64,000 bases of DNA from Dreissena polymorpha (taxonomy: Eukaryota; Mollusca; Bivalvia; Myida; Dreissenidae), in the NCBI RefSeq assembly GCF_020536995.1, contig NC_068355.1:127623472-127687471 (forward strand). The letters run 5' to 3'. This document shows, one piece after another, positions 28,901 through 40,116 of this stretch (the stretch's first letter is position 1; every line of letters begins with the position of its first letter). The position numbers and the translations under genes are program-made. The notes below the pieces were generated by a model. It was not told where the DNA came from. It did not search any database and was given only the letters and a program-made list of their open reading frames with translations.

Positions 28901-31900
28901 TTCTAGAGTGTTCACAAGGTTTCTCTATAGCCATATAAGGAATACTGCCCCGCCCCCAGGTGGCCATGTTTTTCAATGGACCGAAACCATTTTTGAACTC
29001 AACCAACATATCATTAAGACAAACATTTTGACGAAGTTATATGAAGATTGTGCATCAAATGACTTCTACAGTGTTCACAAGGTTTTTCTTTTTTGACCTA
29101 GTGACCTAGTTTTTGACCCAGCATGACCCAGTTTCAAACTCGGTCGAGGTATCATTGGGACAAATGTTCTGACCAAGTTTCGTGAAGATCGGACAATAAA
29201 TGTGGCCTCTAAAGTGTTCACAAGGCAAATGTTGACGACGCACGCACGCACGCACGACGGACAAAAGGCGATCACAATAGCTCACCATGAGCACGTTGTG
29301 CTCAGGTAAGCTAAAAAGCAACCGCACTTTGAATCGAAACTTCAATACAAAAGTTCTTGGTTTCTTGGTTGTGAAAACATTTAAACCAAGCTTAAAAATA
29401 CATTAACTACCTGTATAAAGCACCAACTATTGTCGCCATTATGATGACAAAAAGAGTCGCAGCTATCAACACCTGTCTTTTAAGTTCATAAACCAGTTGC
29501 ATACCTGTAACACAAATACTGAGGTCATTAATTTCTAGTAGATGACACAATTTTTTAATTACATGTCTTTCTTGAAATGCTTTGCAATGTAATAAATGTC
29601 AAATTGGGCATAATGATCTTAATTTGCAAAAACTGCATAGTATGAAAAATGTCTTGATAGGACAACGTGCCATAATGTAAAATATTTTATTAGCATATAT
29701 ACATTTAGATAGTAGGTTAGCTGATCAATGTGCCGATGCATTATGTTTCAATGTTTCTTCGGGTTGTAAAGCAAGCGGATTGTGCTTTTAACGTCGTTGA
29801 GTTTACACAATAAAAATAAACAAATGGTAAGAAAAACCAACTTGACAAGTATCTTCAAAAATCGTTTATCAATAATTTAATGTTAATCATTTCGGTATTA
29901 ACTTTAATTACAACTGAACCTGAGTCCTGGTAATTTTTTTTATATATAAATGTGTTTGTATATGCATGTGGTGAATATGAATAAAGAGTGAAGAGTAAAA
30001 TATCTATTAACAATGATTGTTAAATATTCCCAATGTTTGCATTTGCAAACCTATTGCAGTAGTTTTTTTTTACCGCTGCACTTGCTGCGGGGTCATTGTC
30101 GAACTCGAGTTATATCTTATTAAGACAAAGGAGTTGACTAGGTTTCAATAATACTGATAAAGATATGTGTTCTCCACAGCGACTTTAAACGATCTTATTA
30201 CCCTTTTTTTCCAAAAACGTTGATGCCTCAAAAAGTAGGAACAAGTTGAGAAGAAGAAGCACCAGAAAATAAAGGAAATACAAGTTAAATTCAATTACAC
30301 ATGGTTTTATGTTCTACAACGAAAAACCCCTTTATGCATACAGGGCATGGTTAATAAATCTTTCTGTGTGCTGATTTGTAAACACGACACTTACAAAAAT
30401 ACGAATGAACGTATCGGCTTAAACTATTTCAAGCGATTTTTTTTGCCCAATTGAGAAAAGCACTTGTACCAGCCCAATTGGGAGAAATATGCGCTAAAAA
30501 CCTTAAAATTGGAAAAATTCGCGTCGTGAAATCTTCATATTGGGAAATTGGTGTATTTAATTATTTGCTCGCAAATACTTTAAAATTGATAACTAAGTGT
30601 TGACAAGTTGTCAATTCTATACTTACTTAGGTTCAAGTCATAGAGCTGCAATGGGAAACTTATGTTATTATAATTTTTTTTGTTTATGGAAATTTTCAAT
30701 TGGTATTTACTTTTACAGTAATTGGGAAATGTGTAGTTTTTTCTTAAATGGGAAAGTGCCGTTTTCCGGTACTTTATAAGGAAGGAAAAATATCGCTGAT
30801 TTGCTTATAAATTTCGGTGGAGTAAACAATGCTCATCACGCCTTTATTGATAATGCAACAAACATACCGGAGGGACGCCAACTAATGTGCTCAGATAAAT
30901 TCGTTAATGTAGAACCAACATTATTTGCACGCAATCCTTTTCGATGTTCGGATCCTCTTGTTTCCTCTGAAACAGAATAACACTTATAAAAGCAACGAAG
31001 TATTTGCCTCACTAATATTAATCATATTTTGTCTGTTCACTTAGATTGGCTCTTCTATACCAAGGCGAGTCTTTGCACTAAATTTCACCGTTAAAATTGT
31101 AAACAGAGAGCCGCAAGTTTGCACAGGGTATAATCAATGTAAACATTCTCAAAAGGTTTTCAATAAATTTAGGCAAACTTTACAGTCCGCGATGTTCACA
31201 GCTTGGTCAACAACAATGGGCCTCGGAAATCTACAATTAGGCATTTACCGAGTTAACTACATTTATAGCATGCTATACGAGTATCGAATGCTAACACTTC
31301 AGACAGAAAGAACAGTATTTCCGACATATATTCACCCATATTATCTACATAAAGCGTTGAGGTAAGAAGTCGAACTGGACATACATATAATCGAGGGTAA
31401 ATAACATTGTATTATGATATTCAAACGATTATAAAAATAACAGACATATTGCGGACTTTAGTCAATTTCGTTCACGAAAAGATGTTTTTCGGGTTCATTT
31501 TAGTCGTTACATGTTTGGTAAACATTAGGATAGCGTTTTAAACTAAACCAGGATAAAATGATATTTATAAAAAAATACCCGCTATTTTCCAAGGATTTTT
31601 TCCTCGATTACGTTTTCAAATATAAATTAACTTTTATCCTAAACGCTGGTTTAAAATAAAGGCATCGGTATACGCAGAGGTTTAACCGTGTACCTTTTTG
31701 TTCAATTCATCAGAATGTCATATGAAACAAGAATTTGCAAACATCTACAGTTTACATCCTACGTCACTTCATTGTGTTTATTAATCGGGAGAATACCCGC
31801 CCCGAGGATAACCTCATATAATTGTACATGTGAATGAGACTCAGGTAATCTATGTAAATAAAAGATTATTTACCTGGAACCATTATCTTTACTGTGTTGC

Positions 31901-32709
31901 TGAATACTGCAATGCCATTGCTCGGGATAGCGCACTTCCACTGCTCATCGTCATTTTCCACGGTTAGAGTACATATTGTGCAACTAACGTATCTCTCGCT
32001 AACGCATTCGCATTTAATGTTGGCCGGTAGTGGAGTAACCTGACAGTTGGTGGCATTGCCACCAATCGCTATTGTTCTTGCAAAGGATGACATGGATTTC
32101 CGTTTCATATACAACCCCACAGCAACAGCAAAGTCACTTTTGAAGCCGCATGCTAACACCACACATGTGTCGTTCTTGTAAGTCAATGCTATGTTTATGG
32201 CCACAGGCGCAGTAAGACCTGCTAAAAAGAAGTTTGGAAATGTTCCTGTCATATAAATCTTTTAAGGTAAGGACATTCACTTTATTAATTGACCTTATAG
32301 CGATTTTCATTGTTAATCATGGCGATGAGAGTGGTTCTTCATAAATACATTCCACGTTATGTTATATTTGTAATAAATATCACTTTGGAATTCAGAGGCG
32401 TAGAAACGGAAGTCGTATTTGTTTCATTTGTTTGTCTATGAGCCAAAAATTCAAATGATTAAACGATTATTTATGTTCGTTTCTCGCATGGAAAAAGAAC
32501 TTTTAAAAATGTTCACTTCGAGGTTCTTATATACCTGTCCATTGATTACGTTGGTAGAGGCTTGTTTTACAACGATAATTGTGACAGATGAACAGCAAGT
32601 AACATATGTTGGGATTTCATTCATAAGAAAGGAAGCACATATTAGTAAAGAGATGCTTACCTGAGTTGACGAATCCAAGTGCCAGTATTAAACCACCAAT
32701 GTTTATCAT
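25764..32709 (-). CDS. Receptor gene 3: divergent Ig-like receptor with short tail (incomplete model)
   Basis: Exons in transcript order: 32661-32709 (signal), 31874-32218 (Ig-like), 30868-30966 (stalk), 29411-29504 (membrane) and a candidate terminal exon 25764-25906. The first three junctions are GT-AG and phase 1. The membrane exon enters in phase 1 but leaves in phase 2, while the best reading of the last exon needs phase 1. So one exon may be missing between 25.9 and 29.4 kb, or the last exon is read in another frame. The signal peptide is MINIGGLILALGFVNSG. Unlike genes 1 and 2 there is no tyrosine array. The roughly 3.5-kb last intron holds a bivalve-type tandem repeat. It probably belongs to the same ligand-binding family with a different output. 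Confidence 0.6.
26060..26100 (+). repeat. Head fragment of a bivalve-type repeat
   Basis: AAACAAGAGGGCCATGGGCC followed by GCGCTCACCC resembles the start of the element whose body and end lie at 27.7-29.3 kb. Isolated fragment; family from recall. Confidence 0.45.
26101..27715. other. Intronic/intergenic AT-rich stretch
   Basis: Contains short local repeats (TCACATATCAT and CTGACTTTCACATAATACT motifs near 26.3-26.45 kb) but no coding signal that I recognise. Confidence 0.45.
27715..28519 (+). repeat. Tandemly structured dispersed repeat, copy 1
   Basis: Degenerate units of about 130-165 bp, each containing TTTTGACCAAGTTTCATGA, TGATTGGGCAAAAA, TGTGACTTCTAGAGTGTTCA, CAAGGTTT and CCCCTGGCGGCCATGTTTTT. 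The element ends CTCACCATGAGCACGTTGTG, then AGGTGAGCTAAAAA. Open frames inside are by-products of the repeat. It lies in the last intron of receptor gene 3. Confidence 0.8.
28520..29313 (+). repeat. Tandemly structured dispersed repeat, copy 2
   Basis: A second copy directly abutting the first, with the same units and the same end (GATCACAATAGCTCACCATG, AGCACGTTGTGCTCAGGT). It includes a CACGCACGCACGCACGACGG stretch near the end. Adjacent copies suggest local duplication or preferential insertion into the A-rich tail of the first. Confidence 0.8.
29411..29504 (-). CDS. Gene 3 transmembrane exon
   Basis: Acceptor TGTTACAG and donor CAG|GTAGTT. Only phase 1 is open, giving GMQLVYELKRQVLIAAT and the hydrophobic stretch LFVIIMATIVGALY. 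The exon leaves in phase 2, unlike the family rule. Confidence 0.65.
30080..30220 (+). repeat. Degenerate fragment of the 27.7-29.3 kb repeat
   Basis: GTCGAACTCGAGTTATATC, TTAAGACAAAGGAGTTGAC and TTTCAATAATACTGA follow the unit order of the tandem repeat with heavy divergence. The nearby 30.42-30.79 kb region has repeated CCAATTGGGA-like motifs and may be another decayed element. Confidence 0.5.
30868..30966 (-). CDS. Gene 3 stalk exon
   Basis: A 99-bp phase 1-1 exon with acceptor TTCTGTTTCAG and donor GTATGTTT. It encodes a polar stretch (EETRGSEHRKGLRANNVG and so on). Its position between the Ig and membrane exons matches the stalks of genes 1 and 2. Confidence 0.6.
31874..32218 (-). CDS. 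Gene 3 Ig-like domain exon
   Basis: A 345-bp phase 1-1 exon with acceptor CTTTTTAGCAG and donor GTAAATAA. It has CVVLACGF and EQWKCAI, and the same six-cysteine spacing C-x34-C-x10-C-x-C-x7-C-x15-C, plus two extra cysteines (in TCVV and TICT). It shares SFARTIAIGGN and ANIKCEC with gene 1. N-glycosylation sequons are NDT and NAT. Confidence 0.8.
32661..32709 (-). CDS. Gene 3 signal-peptide exon
   Basis: ATG at 32709, 16 codons of leader (MINIGGLILALGFVNS), then donor G|GTAAGCAT in phase 1. Confidence 0.7.
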
Positions 32710-33339
32710 AACTGACTGCTGATATATTCTTTTAAAAATAGTTGAAAGGTCTTATGTATGTGTTTGTGTGCACTCTTTTTGTTTGCATCGCTTTTTCCAA
32801 CTCATTTGCTGCAACCATGTATTACGCCCATTCGTGCATGATCAGTGTGGTTTCTGTTAAACATGTATTCCTTTTTTTCCTCAGCAAATTCGCTTATCTG
32901 CTTCTATAAATAAATAACCAGAAGATATGTATATGATATATGTATATGTCAAGAAAGTTGTACTTATGTGTTTGTCAACATTTTCACAATAGGTACATGC
33001 TTATACTGTAAGAATCGTGCACACGATATGTTTCGCTACGATAAGGTATTAATTATTATTAATCCCGTACATATTTGGCTAACAACTTTCTAATATCTGA
33101 TAATTTCTAAAATATGACAGTACGACGTGATTCGGTGGAATTGTAAACGCGGTACTACGCCGCGATTATCCGTCAGAACGACGTGGTTATGCGAAAGTGC
33201 GATGTGATAACGCGATATAAATTATGTGATACATGGAATATTCTTCCGCGATCAAGCGATGTAAATGGCTACGAATCTGTTTTTATAGTTTTATAATCCG
33301 TTATTGTCAGTCATTCATGGAAAGGCTTTGTGGATCCCC
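32710..33339. other. Upstream of gene 3; repeat-derived
   Basis: Near 33.12-33.22 kb there are degenerate copies of a short GCGATGTGATAACGCGAT / ACGACGTGGTTATGCG motif, like an eroded minisatellite. Nothing coding seen. Confidence 0.4.
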
Positions 33340-33635
33340 ACTTAAATCCACAGGATGGAATCCCGTATTTTTTTCATATATATGTTTTTATAGGAACAAG
33401 GAGTGCAACTTCATTTACCGTAAAACTACACCATCTTTACTGTAAACCATGTAACTCGAACATTTTTTACGAATTAACTACACACCGGTTGTTTTCAAAA
33501 GGTAATAAAATAATTTATCAGGACAAATTAACATCAGTACCATTGATCCAGCAGTATTTTGACGCCAGCCCGCAGAAGTTAACCCATTTCAAAAATCGTG
33601 TTTGGTCGGACACCAATGTGTCCACATAGAGATTT
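33340..33635 (+). repeat. Left arm of an inverted repeat enclosing a LINE
   Basis: Matches the reverse complement of 36488-36780: GGAATCCCGTATTTTTTTC, CCGTAAAACTACACCATC, TTTACTGTAAACCATGTAAC, GTACCATTGATCCAGCAG and GTTTGGTCGGACAC. Arms are about 290 bp with about 2.85 kb between them. Confidence 0.85.
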
Positions 33636-34259
33636 TCCATGCCGATCACTTTAAAGAGCTGAGAAAAGAGAAAGGAGTGAGTGACGGGGTGCTTGAAATA
33701 GGTAAAAGTACCTCGGTAGAAGAACTTTGGTCAATTTATTCAGATGAGATATCAACTGGTATTAAACAATTTATTCCCTCAAAAACTATAGGTACAAGAA
33801 GATCATTACCATGGATTAACCAACCAATAAAACGACTAATGAGAAAAAGAGATACACTTTATTTCAGACTCAAAAACAATCGAGCTCATAAGACCAGAAA
33901 TATGTTCCTAAATATTAAAAACCTTATCAAACGAAATACCAAAATTGCTTATAATAAATATATCGAGTCTATTTAGGCATTGAAGATCCTGACGCCCAAG
34001 AAAACAGATCCAACTTTAATCCGAAGAAACTGTATAGTCTCTTAAAAAACTCCAAACAAGACGCTCAAGATATTTCTACTCTTTTTGACAATGTTTCAGG
34101 AAAATAAACTTCAGTGAATCAAGAAAAGGCCAATGTGCTGAACCATCAGTTCCAATCCGTTTTCACACCTATGTCCCCCTTACCCTTTCTCAATCATGCC
34201 TCTCCTTTTTCAGAAATCTTAATGAAATCTCATCTTCATCTTTCAGCAAATTTCCAACA

Positions 34260-35132
34260 ATGCCAAAGATCTCAGTCAGCGTTAATGGGGTGCAGAAGTT
34301 GCTATCCAATCTTAAACCACACAAGGCAGCAGGTCCAGACAACATCAAACCCCTTGTTCTAAAAGAATTAAGTTCACAAATTTCTCCAATAATAACACTC
34401 CTTTTTCAGAAATCCTTGGACACCGGAGTTCTCCCGAAAGTATGGACATCTGCAAATGTAATACCGCTGTTCAAGAAAGGGAACAAAGAAGACCTAGCAA
34501 ATTACAGACCTATCTCTCTCACCTGTATTTTATGTCAATCCTTAGAACATATAGTTTCTTCTAATCTTTCAGCTCATTACAATAAATACAACATACTTTA
34601 TGACGTACAGCATGGTTTCAGAGAATGGCGTTCCTGCGAAACACAACTTCTACAACTCATTGATGACCTAGCACAAAATATGACATCTGGAAAACAAACT
34701 GATCTAATATTGCTTGATTTCAGCAAAGCGTTCGACAAAGTAAACCATCTTAAACTGCTTTTCAAATTACAGGAACATGGTAAGGATAAAGATACTTTCT
34801 CATGGATCAAATCATTCCTTATAGGTCGCACTCAACGGGTTGCTCTAGATATAGAACTATCATCCGAGGTACCAGTGACATCCGGGGTACCACAAGGGTC
34901 TCTGCTTGGTCCGTTACTTTTTCTCCTCTATATAAACGACTTACCTAAGTCTATTACCTCTCAAGTTCGCTTATTTGCAGATGACACTGCCGTATACCTA
35001 ACAATCAACAATATGCATGACTACCACACTATACAAGAAGATCTAGATAAACTAATGAAATGGGAACATCTTTGGGACGTGGAGTTCAACCCAAGTAAAT
35101 GTCAAGTTTTAAACATAACCAGAAATAAATAA
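34260..35132 (+). CDS. LINE reverse transcriptase domain
   Basis: RT blocks in order: LKPHKAAGPDNI, ANVIPLFKKGNKEDLANYRP, DVQHGFREWRSCETQLL, ILLDFSKAFDKVNH (first catalytic Asp), GVPQGSLLGPLLFLLYIND, RLFADDTAVYL (catalytic Asp pair) and WDVEFNPSKCQVL. The catalytic residues are intact, but the frame ends in a stop at 35130, and the continuation (QILETVDIANYLGVDISKDL, then WNTHINRI) follows in a nearby frame to 35702. Confidence 0.85.
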   Translation: MPKISVSVNGVQKLLSNLKPHKAAGPDNIKPLVLKELSSQISPIITLLFQKSLDTGVLPKVWTSANVIPLFKKGNKEDLANYRPISLTCILCQSLEHIVSSNLSAHYNKYNILYDVQHGFREWRSCETQLLQLIDDLAQNMTSGKQTDLILLDFSKAFDKVNHLKLLFKLQEHGKDKDTFSWIKSFLIGRTQRVALDIELSSEVPVTSGVPQGSLLGPLLFLLYINDLPKSITSQVRLFADDTAVYLTINNMHDYHTIQEDLDKLMKWEHLWDVEFNPSKCQVLNITRNK

Positions 35133-35702
35133 AAATTCTCTTTTAATTACAGGCTCCATGGACAAATATTAGAAACTGTTGACATTGCAAACTACTTAGG
35201 TGTGGACATTTCAAAAGACCTTTCCTGGAACACCCATATAAATAGAATTACAAATAACGCTAATAAATCTCTTGGTTTTCTGCGCAGGAACATACAGACG
35301 AGAAATTCCAACATTAGCCAGCTCGCATACAAGACCATGGTTAGACCACAGGTTGAATATGCTTCTTCCGTATGGCGCCTTCACACATTACAAAATATAC
35401 AAAAAATTGAAAATATACAGCGCCGAGCAGTCCGCTGGGTCAAACATAACTATTCCCCGTATGACAGTGTCACCTCCATGCAACAGGAACTTGGTTGGCA
35501 GACCCTACAAGAAAGACGAAATAACACTTCATTAATAATGTTTTTCAAAATTGTTCAAGGTTTAGTGGCTGTTCCCCTACCATCATATATCGAGCGACCC
35601 ACCAGATTCACTCGTCACATGCATCCCCTCTCCTACAGACAGATCCATACTACTGCTAATTATTATAAGTTTTCATTTTTTCCAAGTGTTATTGTGATGT
35701 GA
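35133..35702 (+). CDS. LINE RT C-terminal (thumb/connection) fragment
   Basis: Encodes NYLGVDISKDLSWNTHINRI, KSLGFLRRNIQTRN, YKTMVRPQVEYASSVW, QRRAVRWVKHNYS and LGWQTLQERRNNTSLIMFFK, the standard region after the RT palm in Jockey/CR1-type LINEs. Followed by a stop and short 3' region. Confidence 0.8.
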   Translation, partial: KFSFNYRLHGQILETVDIANYLGVDISKDLSWNTHINRITNNANKSLGFLRRNIQTRNSNISQLAYKTMVRPQVEYASSVWRLHTLQNIQKIENIQRRAVRWVKHNYSPYDSVTSMQQELGWQTLQERRNNTSLIMFFKIVQGLVAVPLPSYIERPTRFTRHMHPLSYRQIHTTANYYKFSFFPSVIVM

Positions 35703-35950
35703 AACAACCGCCCCGCCACTACAGTTTTACATCCTGATCTTGAAGGGTTTAAGCAGTCCCTGCCTTTCCCTTCTGCCCCTTGAACTCTGGGAGACTTGTT
35801 TTATCAATTTTTAACCTTAAATCACTTCACCTTTTAAAAAATATAACATACTTTTAACATTCTCACTTTTAACACTTTTACCTGCACTGACTGCGCAACT
35901 GTCGATAATACCCGAAAGGGGAGTTAGACAGTATATATAGATAGATAGAT

Positions 35951-36487
35951 AGCTAAAACTTAATATCCAAGTCATTAAACGGTAGATAAACAACACCTGT
36001 ATGCACATTAAACATTTTTCAATCGGTTACAATACCTATTGTTATCGAAAAAGTATGGTAAACACCATTTATCGAGTCTTTTGATCCGCGAGTACAACAA
36101 ATATAAACAGAAAATTACATTTAGTCTCTGGGAAACCCTTTGATGACGTCAGAGTAACACAAAATACGATTGGTCGGTTTTCATCCATTTATCATTAACC
36201 TTTTTACGGAGATCCTCGTGAAATTCCGCCCAACCAATAAAAAAGACCCGTAGCAAATTTATGCTTTATTGAATGGCGTCAGAGGATTCCCGTACTTCCT
36301 TTAAAAGCTCTTGGTTGTTTATTTACAAATCGGAGTTAAAAACACTTTTGATGGCGTGCGAATAACTATAAAATATATTGTTATCGATTCATTAACAATT
36401 ATTGAACGGGAAATAACCGTTAAAATGACGAACAGTCATGTAATCTTTGTGTTTTTGCTGTTTGAAACGATCGGAAATTTAAGCTAT
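35951..36487. other. Stretch between LINE and right inverted-repeat arm
   Basis: No gene established. It has CRE-like TGATGACGTCAG (about 36142), CCAAT-like motifs (about 36232) and a plus-strand ATG at 36425 opening a hydrophobic leader (MTNSHVIFVFLLFETIG). I found no downstream exon. Confidence 0.4.
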
Positions 36488-36780
36488 ATTGGACACAATT
36501 GTGTCCGACCAAACTTTTTTCCGTGAGTGTCAACTTCTGAGGGCTGGTATCAAAATACTGCTGGATCAATGGTACTTATGTTAATTTTTCCTGATAAATT
36601 ATTTTATTAGCTTTCGAAAACAACCGGTGAGTAGTTGATTCGTTAAACATTGTTCGAGTTACATGGTTTACAGTAAAGATGGTGTAGTTTTACGGCAAAT
36701 GAAATTGCATTCCTTGTTTCTATTATAGCAAATATATATGAAAAAAAAACGGGATTCCCTCCTGTGGTTATATCTATTAA
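36488..36780 (-). repeat. Right arm of the inverted repeat enclosing the LINE
   Basis: Reverse complement of 33340-33635, at roughly 85% identity by eye (GTGTCCGACCAAAC, CTGCTGGATCAATGGTAC, GTTACATGGTTTACAG, AAACGGGATTCCCTC). Confidence 0.85.
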
Positions 36781-36789
36781 ATTATATAG

Positions 36790-37970
36790 TAACTATCTTG
36801 ATTTTCATTTTTCGGAAAACTTACACTTTCCTTTGAAACACTTCCAGTCTATATGTACAACATCCTCCAGAATCTAGGTAATCAACAAATTTGTGGAATT
36901 GTGCTTTTTTCCCCATCGGAATAAATTGGTCATAAAACACTTCACAAAAACGGACCATAAAAGAGCTGATTTTTCATATATTCTCTTTCGCAAGAGTAAT
37001 GAAAACCCTGTAAAAAAAGCGTGCACTAAGAATCGCGGGACAATCCAATGTGAGGCGATAAGTAATGTGTAGCACATGGGTTCTTAGCTGTTTTGTAGCG
37101 AAGAAGGCAACCCCCTCGTTATTTCTAGTATAACACTGTATGATGCCTTGCGTTTTCAGTCTTTGAAAATTATAAATATTGTTATTGAACTTCGGCATAT
37201 GTTTTCACTTTATTTTATCAATTCTTTCTTGATTGACAAAAATTTGCACGTTTTTTTTGATGATTTTATAAACGATGTTTAATTATATTCCCACTTACTG
37301 ATCCAGTCCAAAATCCTCATGGATGGTTGGACTTTTCAATGTAAGAAAGTAGAACTTTCAATATAGTTATATAGGCCTTTAAATCTGTAATATTATAATT
37401 ATTTACAGTATTATTTGTTTTCAGGATGTTCTAAATGTTGTGATTGATTATTAAAAGTTTACCAAACAATAAAATGTCGACCAATTTAAAAAGACGTTCA
37501 ACAAAATTAAACAATCTAAAGATTTCCGGCAGTAAATAAATAATTTCAAAGCTGTGTATTTTAGACATGTTTGTCGATTATTAGAACAGAACAGAATGGT
37601 TATTTTGACTTAAGCATATATACAGCTCATCGTCATAAACATACATATTCAATAACAGCATGCGTTTCAATTATATACAAAACATACATCATTTTAAAGA
37701 AAGATCGTTTCAAAAACAAATTAAATACAACATGTTTAAGTCAGAATGTCACATGGAAGAGGTAAATACTCAGTGACCACATTATATAAAAACGTTGTTT
37801 AATGATTGCAACACGTATTACATTATTCTAAGCTTATTAGCTTTATGGAAGATATATAATGTATACTACATATATAATACATTATCTCGCATTTCAAAGC
37901 CATTAAAACAAAACATGGCTAGTTTTCTTAACACCTTTTTCTTTGAACTATTAAGTAGTTCGATAAACTT
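36790..37970. other. AT-rich stretch, nothing recognised
   Basis: No coding or repeat structure that I can name. Confidence 0.4.
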
Positions 37971-38698
37971 TTACATATTTGGACGAAATCTATAATACTT
38001 TGGAATTAATGTTTTCCTAAAATCGGCATTGTAAGGGCATTTAAGAACAAAGTGATACTCATCCTCGATATCATTAAGGTTGCATAAAACACATTTACGT
38101 TGATCTCTAACATGTTCTGGTGTCTACCCGTTTCAATAAATAATTTGTGAGACGACAAACGTAATTTAGTAATAATGTTCCTATGTTTTTTATTTTCAAC
38201 AATATCGAGATAGGCCGATCTTTCGAATATTGGTTTCAATTCCTTATATAACATCATTGAACTAGATGATGTGACACTTATATTCCATTTAGTGATATAT
38301 TGGTCTCGCAATCTGTTTTTAAGTAACGGGATAAATTGTTTAGTGTTCACAGATTCGGGGAATAACCTTACATCGTTAAAACCGGTTTAGTTAAGAATAT
38401 CCCGTACTTTTGATGACCAATTATTTGTGTTGTGTTCGCGTTCGATTTCTAATCTCTGTGATAGAACAATATGTTTTAGTATACAATTACCCTGCTTTAC
38501 AGTATATAATTTCAAAAAGTATTTGACGATTCTGACATATCTGTCTAAATATAAGGGGAATTGACCAACTTCGGCATAAATCGCTAATGAGTTTGTTGAC
38601 ATTTTTACAATTAATATTCTTTTACAAAATTTACAATGGACGCGCTAAATGTTTTCCGCTTTGATAAATCCCCAAACCTCACAGTTATAGTTTAGAAT

Positions 38699-40116
38699 TT
38701 ATGATACATATGCGTTAAATAATTTCAACATGATATTTATAGGTACGTCCATGTCTTTTGTTAAGGCGAACAAAGAATGCATCGCTTTTAAAGCTTTGCC
38801 ATAAAGTGTATTTGTTGCGGGCACAAATGATCCACCGCTTGACATGACAATTCCCAGGTAATTAGAATTATTAACAATTTCTATTTCTTGACCTTTATAT
38901 GACGTCCATTTCAATGTTTAACTGAGTGTACCTACTTTTCGAAATAGCATGACCATAGTTTTTTTCAATGTTAACCGTTAAATTCCACTTATCGCAGTTT
39001 GTTTCTAAATTGTTTAATGATTCTTGAAGACCCTCCTGGGTTTCAGAAAATAAAGCCGCGTCGTCACCAAATAATAATATTTCGATATTTGATCTAGAGT
39101 AATTCCGGCGTTTATTACATTTTGCAAATCGAATTCGATGTCGTTAATAAAGAGAGAGAACAATTTCATATGGGCGACGTTATCTCCCTCTGAAATAGGC
39201 CGACGTTACTATTAAATATGTCCGATAAGTTACCCATGTGTTTGACCTGTAATTTTACTTCATCATACATTGATCGAATAAGTGTCAAAAGTTTACCGTC
39301 GATGCCCACATTTATCATTTTACTCCATAATTGACCACGATTGATGACGTCATACGCCTTCCGGTAGTCAATATAACAACCGAATAGTTTATCTGTATTT
39401 TGGAACTGTTTTTCTATTAGTGCATTAAGAATAAATATTGCATCGACCGTGCTACAATTTGGTTTATAGCCGAATTGTGCATCCGTCAGAATGTAATTGG
39501 TTTCTGCCCATTGTTTAAGGCGTTCATTAAATATGCTATTAAATAATTTTGCAAAACAGCTTATTAAAGTTATTCCCCGATAGTTATTTGGGTCTGATAT
39601 GTCTCAACGTTTATGTATTGGAACTATGATTCCGGGTGCTCAGCTGCGAGGAAAACGCTTTTTATCAAGTATGTAGTTCAACAATATTTCTACCGGTCTG
39701 GCGATGACATGTATTGTTTTAGTAAAATATTCATATATAATATTATCACAAGCATGAGCTTTATTGTTTTTCAACCGTTTCTTTGCCTTAATAAATTCTT
39801 CTGTCGATATTGGATTATCGAGTTCGGGGTACGAAGGTTCTGTGTTAAGTCTATTATCAAATTCATGTAAAAAAGTATTGGCATCAAACGAATTTATATT
39901 TACATTACCTTCGTCTGCTAATTTACTGAAATAATCGTGAAAATCGATTAACAATATCGTATCTACGTTTTGTGATGTAGTCCTAAGTTTAAATAGTTTC
40001 CAAAATTCGCGGGGTGATTTCCGTCTCATACTATTCATTTGTTTGCTTACATCATTGTTGTATTTTAATTTAGTTTTTCTACAAGTATACGTGTAATCCT
40101 TTTTCGATGCAATCAT
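38699..40116 (-). CDS. LINE RT region, multiple frames
   Basis: RT pieces on the minus strand: KSPREFWKLFK and LKNNKAHACDNIIYEYF (40000-39700), NNYRGITLISCFAKLFNS and LTDAQFGYKPNCSTVDAIF (about 39590-39440), GCYIDYRKAYDVINR (first catalytic Asp, about 39380), LLFGDDAALFSETQEG (about 39080) and NSNYLGIVMSSGG (about 38850). At least four frame breaks and stops interrupt it, so it cannot make a full RT. Confidence 0.75.

Larger units (their letters stand above)
33636..35950 (+). mobile_element. 5'-truncated non-LTR retrotransposon (Jockey/CR1-like)
   Basis: Coding begins near 33636 within the region N-terminal to RT (RKRDTLYFRLKNNRAHKTRN at about 33840-33900) and continues through RT to a C-terminal domain, then a 3' tail ending in TATA(GATA)n at 35930-35950, a common 3' end for such LINEs. 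No endonuclease is present. There are several breaks: a stop at about 33974, a stop at about 34105, a frame change before 34260 and a stop at 35130. It sits between two arms of an inverted repeat. Confidence 0.85.

Noticed and set aside
28415-29009. Open frames of 60-145 residues on both strands in the 27.7-29.3 kb repeat
   Set aside because: They are frames of the tandem repeat, occur in both copies and on both strands, and carry no domain.
36425-36480. Plus-strand signal-peptide-like start (MTNSHVIFVFLLFETIG)
   Set aside because: No donor in a sensible place and no Ig-like exon downstream. It runs into the inverted-repeat arm.
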